The position numbers were made by a program, and so were the translations under genes. This document shows, piece after piece, positions 8,142-16,677 of a stretch of 33,955 bases of DNA. Each line of letters starts with the position of its first letter. Within the stretch, counting starts at the first letter, position 1. The notes beneath the pieces are model-generated. The model saw only the letters and a program-made list of their open reading frames with translations. It was not told the origin of the DNA and searched no databases. The stretch covers positions 1-33,955 of the forward strand of contig JAOAAA010000030.1 of NCBI GenBank assembly GCA_026419115.1. The letters are read 5' to 3'. This stretch comes from Gemmataceae bacterium. GTDB lineage: Bacteria > Planctomycetota > Planctomycetia > Gemmatales > Gemmataceae.

Positions 8142-9509
8142 ATGATCACACAACTCAACCGAAATTTTATTCTTCCATTAATGACTTGGCGGAGTGGGAA
8201 TCCTCTATTCTCTCATCTCAAACAATTACAGAAAAACCAATGGGACCCACTGGAAACCATCCGCGCTAGGCAACTGCTTCAGCTCAGACGCATCCTACGC
8301 CATGCTTATGAAACCGTTCCCTTTTATCGAAAAAAATGGACCGAATTGGGGATAACTCCCGACGCGATTCAATCGTTTGATGACCTCAAGAAAATGCCCA
8401 TCCTCACGAAACAAATTGTGCGTGAGAATCTGACAGAGCTAAGGTCTCAACACTACACCGATAACGAAGTTTATTGGAAATCGACTTCGGGTTCGACCGG
8501 CGTTCCTCTTAAGGTGGCGGTCGATTGGCCAGCGGTTCGATGGAAGCAGGCTTGCACTCTCTTGGCCGATCTCAACAGCGGGTACCAACTCGGGGGCCGC
8601 GTGGCCAAAGTGTGGGGAAATCCGGAATATCGTCACTTTGGCTGGAAAGGGAAATTACGAAACTATTTCGTCGATCGGGCCATGTACTTGGACACCATCA
8701 AACTCGATGAAAATCGTCTCAAAGAGTTTACCAAACTCCTGAAACGGAAACGACCAAGCCTACTGTTTGGACATGCCCATTCCCTTTATTTATTCGCGTG
8801 TTATGTGCAGAAACACGCACCGAATTCGATTCAGCCCGATGGGATAATTTCAACCGCGATGGTGCTGCACGATTGGCAACGAAAAGTCATCGAACAGGCT
8901 TTTCAAACCCCCGTTTGTGATCGCTACGGTTGCGAAGAAACTTCAATTATTGCTTGTGAAAAGCCGAATCAATCGGGGCTATTTCTTGCTACGGAGAATG
9001 TCTATTGTGAAATCAGTCCCGATTCATCGTTATCGTTGGAAGACAATCAGGGGCGATTGCTCATTACAGACCTGACGAATAAAGCCATGCCCTTAATTCG
9101 TTATCAGGTAGGGGATGTTGTGGAAACAACCGATGAACCCAGCCGATGTGGAAGTCAGGTCCCGCGATTTGCCAAAGTGTTAGGACGCGAAGCAGACTAT
9201 GTTCTCACACCAGAAGGGAAATTAATTTCCGGTATTTCACTGACAGAAAACTTTGCCATGCACATTTCCGGTACAGCACAATTACAAATTATTCAAGATA
9301 AACTAAATCTTTTGAGATTAAGGCTTGTCCGCAGTGATGAATTTAGTCCGAAATCATATGAACAAATCAATCAATTAGTTCAAGAATTATTTGGCCCAGA
9401 GATGAAATACGAAATCGAATTCATTGAAACCATTCCCCAAGAAACAAATGGTAAGTATCGATTTTGTATCTCACCCGTTGCAGTAGAGTATTTACGGAAC
9501 TTGGCCTGA
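8142..9509 (+). CDS. CapK/PaaK-like adenylate-forming enzyme (phenylacetate-CoA ligase family)
   Basis: 455 residues of the ANL superfamily branch related to phenylacetate-CoA ligase and CapK-type capsule proteins. The ATP-binding P-loop is STSGSTGVPLK (114-124). The adenine-site motif is DRYGCEET (260-267). DLTNKAMPLIRYQVGD (310-325) carries the ribose-binding Asp/Arg region, and LGREADYV (347-354) is the hinge. The C-terminal NGKYR supplies a possible catalytic Lys. The reaction would be acyl-AMP formation with transfer to CoA or another acceptor. Next to a glycosyltransferase, a role in modifying a surface polysaccharide is more likely than aromatic catabolism, since no paa genes are present. 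The stop codon overlaps the next start by one base (TGATG), so the two genes are translationally coupled. The substrate is inferred only from context. Confidence 0.9.
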   Translation: MITQLNRNFILPLMTWRSGNPLFSHLKQLQKNQWDPLETIRARQLLQLRRILRHAYETVPFYRKKWTELGITPDAIQSFDDLKKMPILTKQIVRENLTELRSQHYTDNEVYWKSTSGSTGVPLKVAVDWPAVRWKQACTLLADLNSGYQLGGRVAKVWGNPEYRHFGWKGKLRNYFVDRAMYLDTIKLDENRLKEFTKLLKRKRPSLLFGHAHSLYLFACYVQKHAPNSIQPDGIISTAMVLHDWQRKVIEQAFQTPVCDRYGCEETSIIACEKPNQSGLFLATENVYCEISPDSSLSLEDNQGRLLITDLTNKAMPLIRYQVGDVVETTDEPSRCGSQVPRFAKVLGREADYVLTPEGKLISGISLTENFAMHISGTAQLQIIQDKLNLLRLRLVRSDEFSPKSYEQINQLVQELFGPEMKYEIEFIETIPQETNGKYRFCISPVAVEYLRNLA

Positions 9510-10429
9510 TGTCCCCTCCCTTGATTAGCATCGTGCTGGCGACCCGTGATTACGGACGTTTCCTCGGTCAGGCTATTGATTCCGTTCGGGGTCAAACTTG
9601 GACCAACTGGGAATTGATTATTATTGATGATGGTTCACAAGATCACACACCAAGCCTTGTTCAAGATTATCTGAGAATTGATGATAGAATTCGTTATTTT
9701 CGCACAGAAGGGCTTGGGCAACCCCGCGCAAAAAATCTTGGCATCGGATACTGCACCGGAAAATATATTGCATTTATTGACGGCGATGATTGTTGGAAAC
9801 CTACGAAACTAGAGAAACAAATTTCATTATTTCGTTCTGATTCTATAGGTGTGGTTTACTGTCAACGAGAACTCATCAACGAAGATGGTTCCCCTCGAAT
9901 CACACCTGAATATTCCTGCTATCGGGGTCGCGTTTTAGAACAAATGGTGATTCAGAATTTTGTCCCATTCTCTTCGGCAGTAGTTCGTAAAGATATATTT
10001 GACCATATTGGGAAATTCGATGAATCGATTGGTGTGGCGATCGACTACGATTTGTGGTTACGGGTGGCAGCCCACTATCAGTTCGATTATGTTCCGGAAC
10101 CTTTGATACTCTATCGAACAGGTCATACGAATCTATCCAGTAAAGTGAGAGATCGTATTTTAGTTGCCTTGTCGATATTAAAGCGGGCCATTCGTCGTAA
10201 TCCCCGTCTCCCCTCAGTGAGAGAATCGACCGCATCCACATATCGCACCATGGCCTACATCACACGAAAGGCAGGGGAACCGATCCATGCAATCCGCTGG
10301 ATTGTTTGGGCAGCCCTGCTCGATCGAAAATGGGTTCAATCGACCCGTACCCTCCTCAGGTTGTTATGGGAGTTTTGTTGGTTCTCAAAAGCGAATCCAA
10401 AAGATATTAATTCATCGATAAATCGATAA
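9509..10429 (+). CDS. Family 2 glycosyltransferase
   Basis: 306 residues from the ATG at 9509, which overlaps the stop of the preceding gene; the longer in-frame version from 9464 is unlikely because it would overlap by 46 bases. GT-A fold: ISIVLATRDYGRFLGQAIDS at the N-terminus, the nucleotide-binding DDG (40-42), the metal-binding DGDD (91-94) as a DXD variant, and a DYDLWLR motif (179-185) typical of GT2 enzymes with an acceptor-site acid. The C-terminal 100 residues are basic with several Arg and a Trp-rich stretch, possibly for membrane association. It would transfer a sugar from a nucleotide-sugar donor to a glycan or lipid-linked acceptor at the cytoplasmic membrane. It forms a two-gene unit with the CapK-like enzyme. 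Donor and acceptor are unknown. Confidence 0.93.
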   Translation: MSPPLISIVLATRDYGRFLGQAIDSVRGQTWTNWELIIIDDGSQDHTPSLVQDYLRIDDRIRYFRTEGLGQPRAKNLGIGYCTGKYIAFIDGDDCWKPTKLEKQISLFRSDSIGVVYCQRELINEDGSPRITPEYSCYRGRVLEQMVIQNFVPFSSAVVRKDIFDHIGKFDESIGVAIDYDLWLRVAAHYQFDYVPEPLILYRTGHTNLSSKVRDRILVALSILKRAIRRNPRLPSVRESTASTYRTMAYITRKAGEPIHAIRWIVWAALLDRKWVQSTRTLLRLLWEFCWFSKANPKDINSSINR

Positions 10430-10454
10430 TTCAATCGGCTTTGGAAATTTTTGT

Positions 10455-10475
10455 GATTGAATCAATGATTCAATC
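10455..10475. terminator. 21-nt palindrome between convergent genes, possible two-way terminator
   Basis: GATTGAATCA, one base, then TGATTCAATC: a perfect 10-bp inverted repeat. It covers the stop codon of the minus-strand aminotransferase and lies just after the glycosyltransferase on the plus strand. It has no proper T-run on either strand and little G+C, so it would be a poor rho-independent terminator. A protein-binding site is the alternative. Confidence 0.4.
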
Positions 10476-11636
10476 GGGTTTGAGTGATTTTAAATGTGCA
10501 AGACGTTCTCCAGCTGCATGTAGGGTTTCATCTCGTTTCGCAAACATAAATCGAACCATCGTTTTACCGATTTCCTTGGGTGCATAAAAACTGCTTCCGG
10601 GTACCGCAGAGACTCCAATCGTCTCAATCATTTTCTTGACGAAAGCAGTATCATCATTCCAACCCAATGGAGAAATATCGGTCATCACATAATAAGCACC
10701 CTCAGGTTCATAAACTGTTAATCCCGAGTTTTTCAAATACGGAAGGAATATATTCTTCCGGTGAAGGTAATCCCTTTGAAGTTGCTGATAATAGCTTTCG
10801 GGTAAAGAAAGAGCTGCCGCGGCGGCCATCTGTAACGGGTGCGGCGCGCCTACAGTTAAAAAATCATGTGTTTTACGGATGGCATTGGTAATCTCGGCTG
10901 TGGCAACGCAATATCCTAAACGCCATCCTGTGACAGAAAACGTTTTAGATAATCCCGAGATAGTAACCGTTCGTTCTGACATATTCGGTAGGCTGGCTAT
11001 GCTAATATGTGGGGTATTGGTATAGATAATATGTTCATAAATCTCATCAGAAAAAACATAAACATCATGTTCAATACATAATCGAGCAATCAAAGATAAT
11101 TCATCATAAGTGAATACTTTCCCTGTGGGATTATTGGGAGTATTCAGGATGAGCGCTTTAGTATTATGATTAAAGGCCGCTTTTAATTGATCCGGATCAA
11201 AATTCCAATGAGGAGGTTGAAGGGGAATAAATACCGGTTTGGCCCCAGAAATAATTGCATCGGGACCATAATTTTCATAAAAGGGTTGAAAAATAATCAC
11301 CTCATCGCCGGGGTTAACAAGTGCTAACATTGTGGAAATCATACACTCGGTAGCACCGCAACAAACCGTGATATTTTTTTCTGGATCGCATGGAATACGA
11401 TTGAATGATTCCACTTTTTTGGCAATTGCTTGACGTAATGCAGGTGCCCCCCAAGTGATAGCATATTGATTATAACCATCACGGATGGCCTGACAGGCCG
11501 CCTCTTGGATGATTTCTGGGGCAGGAAAGTCGGGCATTCCTTGACCTAGATTAATCGCGCCATGTCGGGCTGCCAATCGAGTCATTTCTCGAATGACCGA
11601 CTCGGTAAAGTGATGAACTCGGTTTGCTACTTTCAT
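10470..11636 (-). CDS. PLP-dependent class I/II aminotransferase (aspartate/methionine/kynurenine type)
   Basis: 388 residues, fold type I. The protein has INLGQGMPDFPAPEIIQEAA near the N-terminus, the NTPNNPTGK loop (165-173), SDEIY (196-200) and the PLP lysine in SGLSKTFSVTGWRLGY (Lys231), plus a C-terminal MVRFMFA with the carboxylate-binding Arg. The opening resembles the YbdL/kynurenine aminotransferase group, which act on methionine, aromatic amino acids and kynurenine; a simple aspartate enzyme cannot be excluded. It starts 42 bp after the AsmA-like gene on the same strand and probably shares its transcript, though a functional link is not evident. No ribosome-binding site is apparent before the ATG. 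Base composition is clearly A/T-rich. Confidence 0.92.
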   Translation of the reverse strand: MKVANRVHHFTESVIREMTRLAARHGAINLGQGMPDFPAPEIIQEAACQAIRDGYNQYAITWGAPALRQAIAKKVESFNRIPCDPEKNITVCCGATECMISTMLALVNPGDEVIIFQPFYENYGPDAIISGAKPVFIPLQPPHWNFDPDQLKAAFNHNTKALILNTPNNPTGKVFTYDELSLIARLCIEHDVYVFSDEIYEHIIYTNTPHISIASLPNMSERTVTISGLSKTFSVTGWRLGYCVATAEITNAIRKTHDFLTVGAPHPLQMAAAAALSLPESYYQQLQRDYLHRKNIFLPYLKNSGLTVYEPEGAYYVMTDISPLGWNDDTAFVKKMIETIGVSAVPGSSFYAPKEIGKTMVRFMFAKRDETLHAAGERLAHLKSLKPD

Positions 11637-11678
11637 AATGTGATTTTATTTGCTCGTCCCAAAAAACCAATATCGATG

Positions 11679-14600
11679 TTATTTCGGAGTCCGACGCTGG
11701 ACTAATCGCTTGATGGGTTCTGTAATGATGGGTAAGGGTTCAGTAACAGGTTTGGGAACGTCACCACCGCCGAGATCACCTTGAACTTTTATCTTGAAAA
11801 GGCTCCCGCTCAACCGAGCTGGTAATTCCCCAGAAATCCCCATGATATTTCGGATATTGGTCCAGACCGTGTAAAATTCAAACTTAGCATCGGAACCATC
11901 CAAACGCATTTCCCCCTCGCCCCCAAGACTCACCGCATTACCGAGTAAATCTAATTGACCGAATCGGATGCGATCGCCACGAATCGCAAACACCGCATGA
12001 GCTTCTTCAAAGCCGGTTTGATCCATCGGTCTCAATCTCGCCAATTTCAGCACATCTAAGATAATTGGCAAATCTAACAATTTCCCATTCGGAATATCAA
12101 TACTTCCCGAACCAGAAAGTAAAGGAACCTTCGTGATGGGATCAATCGGGTTTCCGAGTACAATTTTGGCTGTGGCTAACCCTTCAAGTTGAGCTTTACC
12201 CAGTTTGTTGATTTTGGCAAATTCTTCTAATCGTAATCGTGTTCCGGTTAGGACTAAATCGAATCGTACCGGAGAAGCAATTTGAATTCGTGATTCTCCA
12301 GTGACCCGTCCCCCATAAAGGCGACCTGTGATATTTTCAATCATGATAATATCAGGACGATTGGGATCGACACCAAATTCGGCGGATACCATTTCAAATG
12401 GTTGTTTTAGGATCAACGCACGATCAATGCCAATCGTCCCTTTGACGACGCCCAATTTATCACGTTCATAAATCCCTTCAGAACTAATTTGCCCCGTCAC
12501 ATTAGTCCAAGGGATTCCTGTATTCAGACTGTTATTAAATAGATTCACCGTAGTCTTCCAATAAATGATAGGAAGCCGATCCGAGGATTCTTGAATTGAT
12601 TTTGTGTTAGAACTGGGTCTCGATGCGGGAATTGGTGTGGCAGGTCTCACATCATCTTTCTCATGGTTCGATACAATCAATTGAGAAAATTTAACTGTGA
12701 TTGGTCCATTAATATCCAAAGAAGATAATGCATCTTGAAGTTTTTTGGGCAAGGCTGCTAATAAATCATGATCAGTGAATAAAGATTCAACATATAAATT
12801 ATTCAGGCTAGCGTAATATCCCCCATTCTGAGGCAAACGAATTTCTGCACGGGGTATTTCTAGTTTTGTTTGGTTATGCCTTGCGGTAAAATCCACCAGA
12901 TCGACCTTACCCCCTCGAAAGGCAATTTTTCCTGCCACATCATTCAATCGATAGGGGAAGAAGGTGGGTTTTACCGTCAACCCCGAAAGGGCCATGGCCA
13001 GTTCAATATCTTTTGCAGGATTAATCGGTACCGAAGGTTCCCCCGGAATTTGTCGATCATGAATACGAACATCGATGGTAGCATTCATTCGTCCTGTTGG
13101 CTCGATCATATTCCAAGAATTGGTCATGTTGATCGCGCTGAGGGCCTTATAAAGATTTCGATCTAAATTTAACCCTTCTGCATCAATCCGCATCGCTAAA
13201 ATCATTCCACCCGTTGCTGGTTTTTTGGAACCATTAATTTTGAGTCTTGTCCCGTTTGGTCCCCGTGCGGTGAAATTTTTGAATTCCAGAGAACCAACTT
13301 CACCAATTGCTGCTTGTGGTGGTTGTCCTGGTAATCCCGGCGTTGATGTCGGATACGGTGGCACTGTCCGGATATAAATTTCACCCCGAAGGTCAGCAAG
13401 CGGGTAAGGAAATTCATCATAATTGATTTTTCCTTCCACCACGCGAATATCAAATTCGTTATCGAATACAGTGGGACCATGATCTTTCCGAATTGTCTCG
13501 TTATGTCGGATGCGAGCAATCACATCTCCCGTTGCACTGGCATTCAGAGATTGAATAAATTTGGGATAGGGGGGTTCTAACGCCTGCAAAAGTGTTTCAT
13601 CTAACACAATTTGTTGACCCGTGAGAACTAAATCAATATCGTTTTCTCGTGGTTTTCCAATGATGCGTCCTTTCAGTGTGACGGGTTTCCCCTTGGCGGT
13701 GCCGGATAAATCGACATTGAATCTTTGGGGTTTCCCATCATCCAGAATATATTCCACTGTACCGACCACATCCTCAACGGGATACTTAAAATCTTCGCAA
13801 AGACCTTTCAATCCTTTGGGTTTGACAATTACTTTACGGGAAACCCCTAAGGAGGTTCTCTCTAAATCAAATCGAATATCTGCCAATCCATTGGGTTGAA
13901 ATTGACGATAAATATCGGCACCATCACGGCCAAATTTCGTTAATAATTCCTCACTGAATGCAATTCCTTCAACTTGTGTGGAAACTCTCTTGAGCCGATG
14001 TTCAAAATCACGAAGGAATTCACCATGAATTGGAGGATCAATATCAAGGCTTGCAGAAAATTTGGCTCCACAAACATTACCCTTTAGGGTATTCACTTTG
14101 ATTTCACCGTCTTTCAGAGAAATCACCCCTGCAAGATTATCGAAAGTTTCTGGCAAATCGGGATGTGAAATTCGGCCATGGGTTAAGGTTACGGTGGTTT
14201 CATAACCAATTTCTGGCTTTCGATTGGGTCGCCAAGTTCCTTGACCTTTGATCCCTATTTTCCCTGAAATAGAATTGAGAAATTCACTCGCTTCTTCCGA
14301 GAATTCGCTCACAATACAGGACCACTTCGGTCCTAGGGTAATTCCTTGAATATCAGCGGCAAAGGATGCCCCCACCCCTTTTTCGATTTTGGCCTTGATT
14401 TGAAAAAATCCATTATCAATGAGGCTACCATTCACATCCATATCCATCACTGTGGAGGGATTATTTAATATATTTCCTTCGATATTGAATGCCTCAAAAA
14501 CGGGTGTGCTTCCCATAGCCCGATCGATGATCTCGAATTTAGTATTTCTGAGAAGTATCGCAGGGCTTGCTTCGTGATCTGAAGTTGAAACGGGTTTTAT

Positions 14601-14990
14601 TCCTTCCCAATTCCATTTTTTTTGGGAATCACGTTCGAGACGAATGTGAGCATTGTTGAGTTCCACTTTCCGAATTGCGACACGGCCGTTGGCGAGTTCC
14701 GCTTTATCGGGTCGGACAATGGCTTCCGCCACATAGAGAATCGGAGTACGATTGGGATCGCCGCGACGAATAATTCGTAAATCGCTAACAACAATATCAC
14801 CGACCAAACGGAGTCGAGCTGCGCCGACTTCGATTTCTGCACCTTGGAATTTTTCTTGCAGTCGGGCTAAGACCTGTGCCCGAACCTCTTCCGGTTTCAT
14901 TCGCCCGTATAACCAAATGCCTGCCAGCCCAATCACAGCTAGCAAGACCGCACCGATGGTACGAATCAGCCATTTGGTCTGGAATTTCAT
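11679..14990 (-). CDS. AsmA-like / TamB-related envelope protein
   Basis: 1103 residues. One N-terminal membrane helix (about residues 7-29, IRTIGAVLLAVIGLAGIWLY) anchors a very long periplasmic part made of repeated beta-rich segments such as IVVSDLRIIRRGDPNRTPIL, typical of AsmA-family bridge proteins. The C-terminal region matches the AsmA-like C-terminal domain: GSGSIDIPNGKLLDLPIIL, then a run ending in GGEGEMRLDGSDAKFEF. Proteins of this fold form hydrophobic grooves and are thought to carry phospholipids between inner and outer membranes. A proline/serine linker near residue 790-800 separates two halves. GAGGG ahead of the ATG (about 15000) may be the ribosome-binding site. The function is inferred from fold alone; planctomycetes have an outer membrane, so the role fits. 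Confidence 0.85.
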   Translation of the reverse strand: MKFQTKWLIRTIGAVLLAVIGLAGIWLYGRMKPEEVRAQVLARLQEKFQGAEIEVGAARLRLVGDIVVSDLRIIRRGDPNRTPILYVAEAIVRPDKAELANGRVAIRKVELNNAHIRLERDSQKKWNWEGIKPVSTSDHEASPAILLRNTKFEIIDRAMGSTPVFEAFNIEGNILNNPSTVMDMDVNGSLIDNGFFQIKAKIEKGVGASFAADIQGITLGPKWSCIVSEFSEEASEFLNSISGKIGIKGQGTWRPNRKPEIGYETTVTLTHGRISHPDLPETFDNLAGVISLKDGEIKVNTLKGNVCGAKFSASLDIDPPIHGEFLRDFEHRLKRVSTQVEGIAFSEELLTKFGRDGADIYRQFQPNGLADIRFDLERTSLGVSRKVIVKPKGLKGLCEDFKYPVEDVVGTVEYILDDGKPQRFNVDLSGTAKGKPVTLKGRIIGKPRENDIDLVLTGQQIVLDETLLQALEPPYPKFIQSLNASATGDVIARIRHNETIRKDHGPTVFDNEFDIRVVEGKINYDEFPYPLADLRGEIYIRTVPPYPTSTPGLPGQPPQAAIGEVGSLEFKNFTARGPNGTRLKINGSKKPATGGMILAMRIDAEGLNLDRNLYKALSAINMTNSWNMIEPTGRMNATIDVRIHDRQIPGEPSVPINPAKDIELAMALSGLTVKPTFFPYRLNDVAGKIAFRGGKVDLVDFTARHNQTKLEIPRAEIRLPQNGGYYASLNNLYVESLFTDHDLLAALPKKLQDALSSLDINGPITVKFSQLIVSNHEKDDVRPATPIPASRPSSNTKSIQESSDRLPIIYWKTTVNLFNNSLNTGIPWTNVTGQISSEGIYERDKLGVVKGTIGIDRALILKQPFEMVSAEFGVDPNRPDIIMIENITGRLYGGRVTGESRIQIASPVRFDLVLTGTRLRLEEFAKINKLGKAQLEGLATAKIVLGNPIDPITKVPLLSGSGSIDIPNGKLLDLPIILDVLKLARLRPMDQTGFEEAHAVFAIRGDRIRFGQLDLLGNAVSLGGEGEMRLDGSDAKFEFYTVWTNIRNIMGISGELPARLSGSLFKIKVQGDLGGGDVPKPVTEPLPIITEPIKRLVQRRTPK

Positions 14991-15316
14991 CCGAGAATAT
15001 CCCTCAAAGGCCTACCCTTGTCGGCAATCTGCACGCCGAACTTGAGAACAATATCGAGATTTTCTCGACCGATCAAGTCCGGAATTTCTGCCCATTTTAT
15101 TTCAGCAAGCCCGTTTCCTTTTTTATGTTTCAGGTATATCGATTCCCTAGAACGGAGGAGTATTCAAACCGTCGTCGGGAATGACAATGAATGCAGGAGG
15201 GGCATATTGACAAAGTGTTATCGAACGATATTGGTTGCATTGCAAGCCTTGATTCGAGAGGGAAACACCGTTGGGATCGCTATAGCGCTTTGTGTGAGAC
15301 TCGCTATTGCGGATCG
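14991..15316. other. Intergenic region upstream of the AsmA-like gene
   Basis: No gene supported. Short plus-strand frames extend into the Nudix-like gene in antisense and lack family signatures. A GGAGGAG at about 15154 has no start codon at a usable distance. The small palindrome GCTATAGC near 15279 is too short to interpret. The region presumably holds the promoter for the AsmA-like gene and the end of the Nudix-like transcript. Confidence 0.5.
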
Positions 15317-15922
15317 TTAGATTCGGTATCGTTTGGCGATTTCATCCAAGGCGAACTGGGACCACGTTTCAAATTGATCGCGATATTTCAATAATTCCTG
15401 CAAAGGTGCAAAACCCGATTCGGTAATCCCCTCTTCTTTCGCGAAAGCCAGACGTTCCTGCAGTTCCAATAAATGGACCACCCCGATATGAACCTGTCCC
15501 ACTTCGGTTCGTCCATCATAAATGAACCCCAAAAATTCCTCTTGGTACGGGGTCAAAATTTCAACCTCTTCGTTCAATTCTCGAAGCATCCCCATTCGGT
15601 ATAAATCACCCGTTTCATTCTGATCTTGTTTGGTGATGTGGCCGCCGATGCCGATACTCCGTAACGATTGCAACCGAGTTTCTGTGCCTTGAATTCCACG
15701 GTTGTAATGAAAAATTTCTTCCTGTGATGCCAGCACTATATACGGAATCAGCTGTTTATACTCGGGGTTCGTTTCTGCCTGTTGACGTGGCAGAAATGTC
15801 ATCACCTGTGGGTTCATTAACCGACGGATCGAGTCGGCATCGGCCGGACGAAAGCCATGAAATTCACCGACACTCCGAAAGTGAGCGGCAGGGATAACCA
15901 GAACCTCTTCATCTAGGGACAT
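15317..15922 (-). CDS. Nudix-like hydrolase (COG4112-type phosphoesterase)
   Basis: 201 residues. A Nudix-type box starts at GIGGHI (91-96) and ends in RELNEEVEI (114-122), matching the RExxEE core with metal-binding Glu115, Glu118 and Glu119; the Gly that normally follows EE is replaced (EEVE), and the spacing before the box is long. The N-terminus VLVIPAAHFRSVGEFHGF and the FLPRQQAETNPEYKQLIPY segment resemble the COG4112 group of predicted phosphoesterases. A cytoplasmic enzyme that cleaves a nucleoside-diphosphate-linked compound is expected, but the substrate is unknown. It precedes the AsmA-like gene by 326 bp on the same strand and follows the YdcZ-like gene; it is probably a separate unit. 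Confidence 0.82.
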   Translation of the reverse strand: MSLDEEVLVIPAAHFRSVGEFHGFRPADADSIRRLMNPQVMTFLPRQQAETNPEYKQLIPYIVLASQEEIFHYNRGIQGTETRLQSLRSIGIGGHITKQDQNETGDLYRMGMLRELNEEVEILTPYQEEFLGFIYDGRTEVGQVHIGVVHLLELQERLAFAKEEGITESGFAPLQELLKYRDQFETWSQFALDEIAKRYRI

Positions 15923-16023
15923 AAATCAAATTATGGAAGGAGTTGGAATAGGTTGGTGCGAATGGTAGGTTATTATCTTAAATTGGAACGGGAAGTCAAA
16001 AGGCACCGACCGGTGATGGTTCA

Positions 16024-16057
16024 TCGGCACTTAGTCGGTATCTCGGCACTTAGTCGG
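16024..16057. repeat. Two 15-bp direct repeats at the end of the YdcZ-like gene
   Basis: TCGGCACTTAGTCGG occurs at 16024-16038 and 16043-16057, a period of 19. The second copy includes the stop codon and last codons of the membrane protein gene; the first lies just beyond it. This looks like a local duplication of a gene 3' end. Confidence 0.7.
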
Positions 16058-16502
16058 CTTGCCAAGCGACTAAAGCGGCGCCGGCCATGGCAAGCAGGCA
16101 ACCCAAGACTCTTTGCCAAGAGATTTCCTTAGGTATAGTCCCTAAGAGTCCAAAATGATCAATGATTAAAGCGCCAATCAGTTGCCCTGCAATGATGAGA
16201 ACCAAGGTGATCGTGACCTGTAAGCGGGCCGCCGCGATAATGGATGTACCAACATAAATGACACCCAGCATTCCCCCTAACCACATCCACCAAGGGCCTT
16301 CCAACAAGCGTGATTTTTCGGGGAGTTCTTCTTGCCGAAATAGGCAAATCAGAATCGTGCTCAAAGTTCCCACCGTGAAAGAAATCAACACCGCATAGAA
16401 GGGCTTCCCGATCTGCATGCCTAATTTCCGATTGACTGCGGTTTGGGCCGAGACCACTATCCCAGAAATTAACACGATCAAACACAAGGTCACCACATTC
16501 AT
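16050..16502 (-). CDS. DMT-superfamily membrane protein, YdcZ/DUF606 family
   Basis: 150 residues, almost entirely hydrophobic with four to five membrane segments: an N-terminal LCLIVLISGIVVSAQTAVNR, then FYAVLISFTVGTLSTILICL, WWMWLGGMLGVIYVGTSII, ITLVLIIAGQLIGALII and VLGCLLAMAGAALVAWQAD. The arrangement NRKLGMQIGKPFYAVLISFT and the GxxGxxYVG motif match the DUF606 (YdcZ) half-size drug/metabolite transporters, whose members often act as pairs. The substrate is unknown. A lone copy is present here, so it may be a homodimer or have a partner elsewhere. It is divergent from the Hsp70-like gene with 175 bp between. Confidence 0.9.
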   Translation of the reverse strand: MNVVTLCLIVLISGIVVSAQTAVNRKLGMQIGKPFYAVLISFTVGTLSTILICLFRQEELPEKSRLLEGPWWMWLGGMLGVIYVGTSIIAAARLQVTITLVLIIAGQLIGALIIDHFGLLGTIPKEISWQRVLGCLLAMAGAALVAWQAD

Positions 16503-16677
16503 GGAATGTTCCTAATAGGGAGAAGATCATTATTGTATAACAGTTGGTTTTCCACTAACATAAAAGTATTGTGACCTATTGAGGAGTTACAGCAAGGAGG
16601 GAATTCTCGCGGCTGGGCACATATCTTGAACAAACCACTGGAGTGATCCAGCATTATCATTTGAAGTCGAGACAACC

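Noticed and set aside
7938-8153. 71-codon minus-strand open frame (begins MCDHDVGLLALEDIL) between the IS remnant and the CapK gene
   Set aside because: It overlaps the CapK ribosome-binding site and start, has no clear ribosome-binding site of its own and no recognised family motif. It could be the tail of a gene cut by the IS insertion, but I cannot support that.
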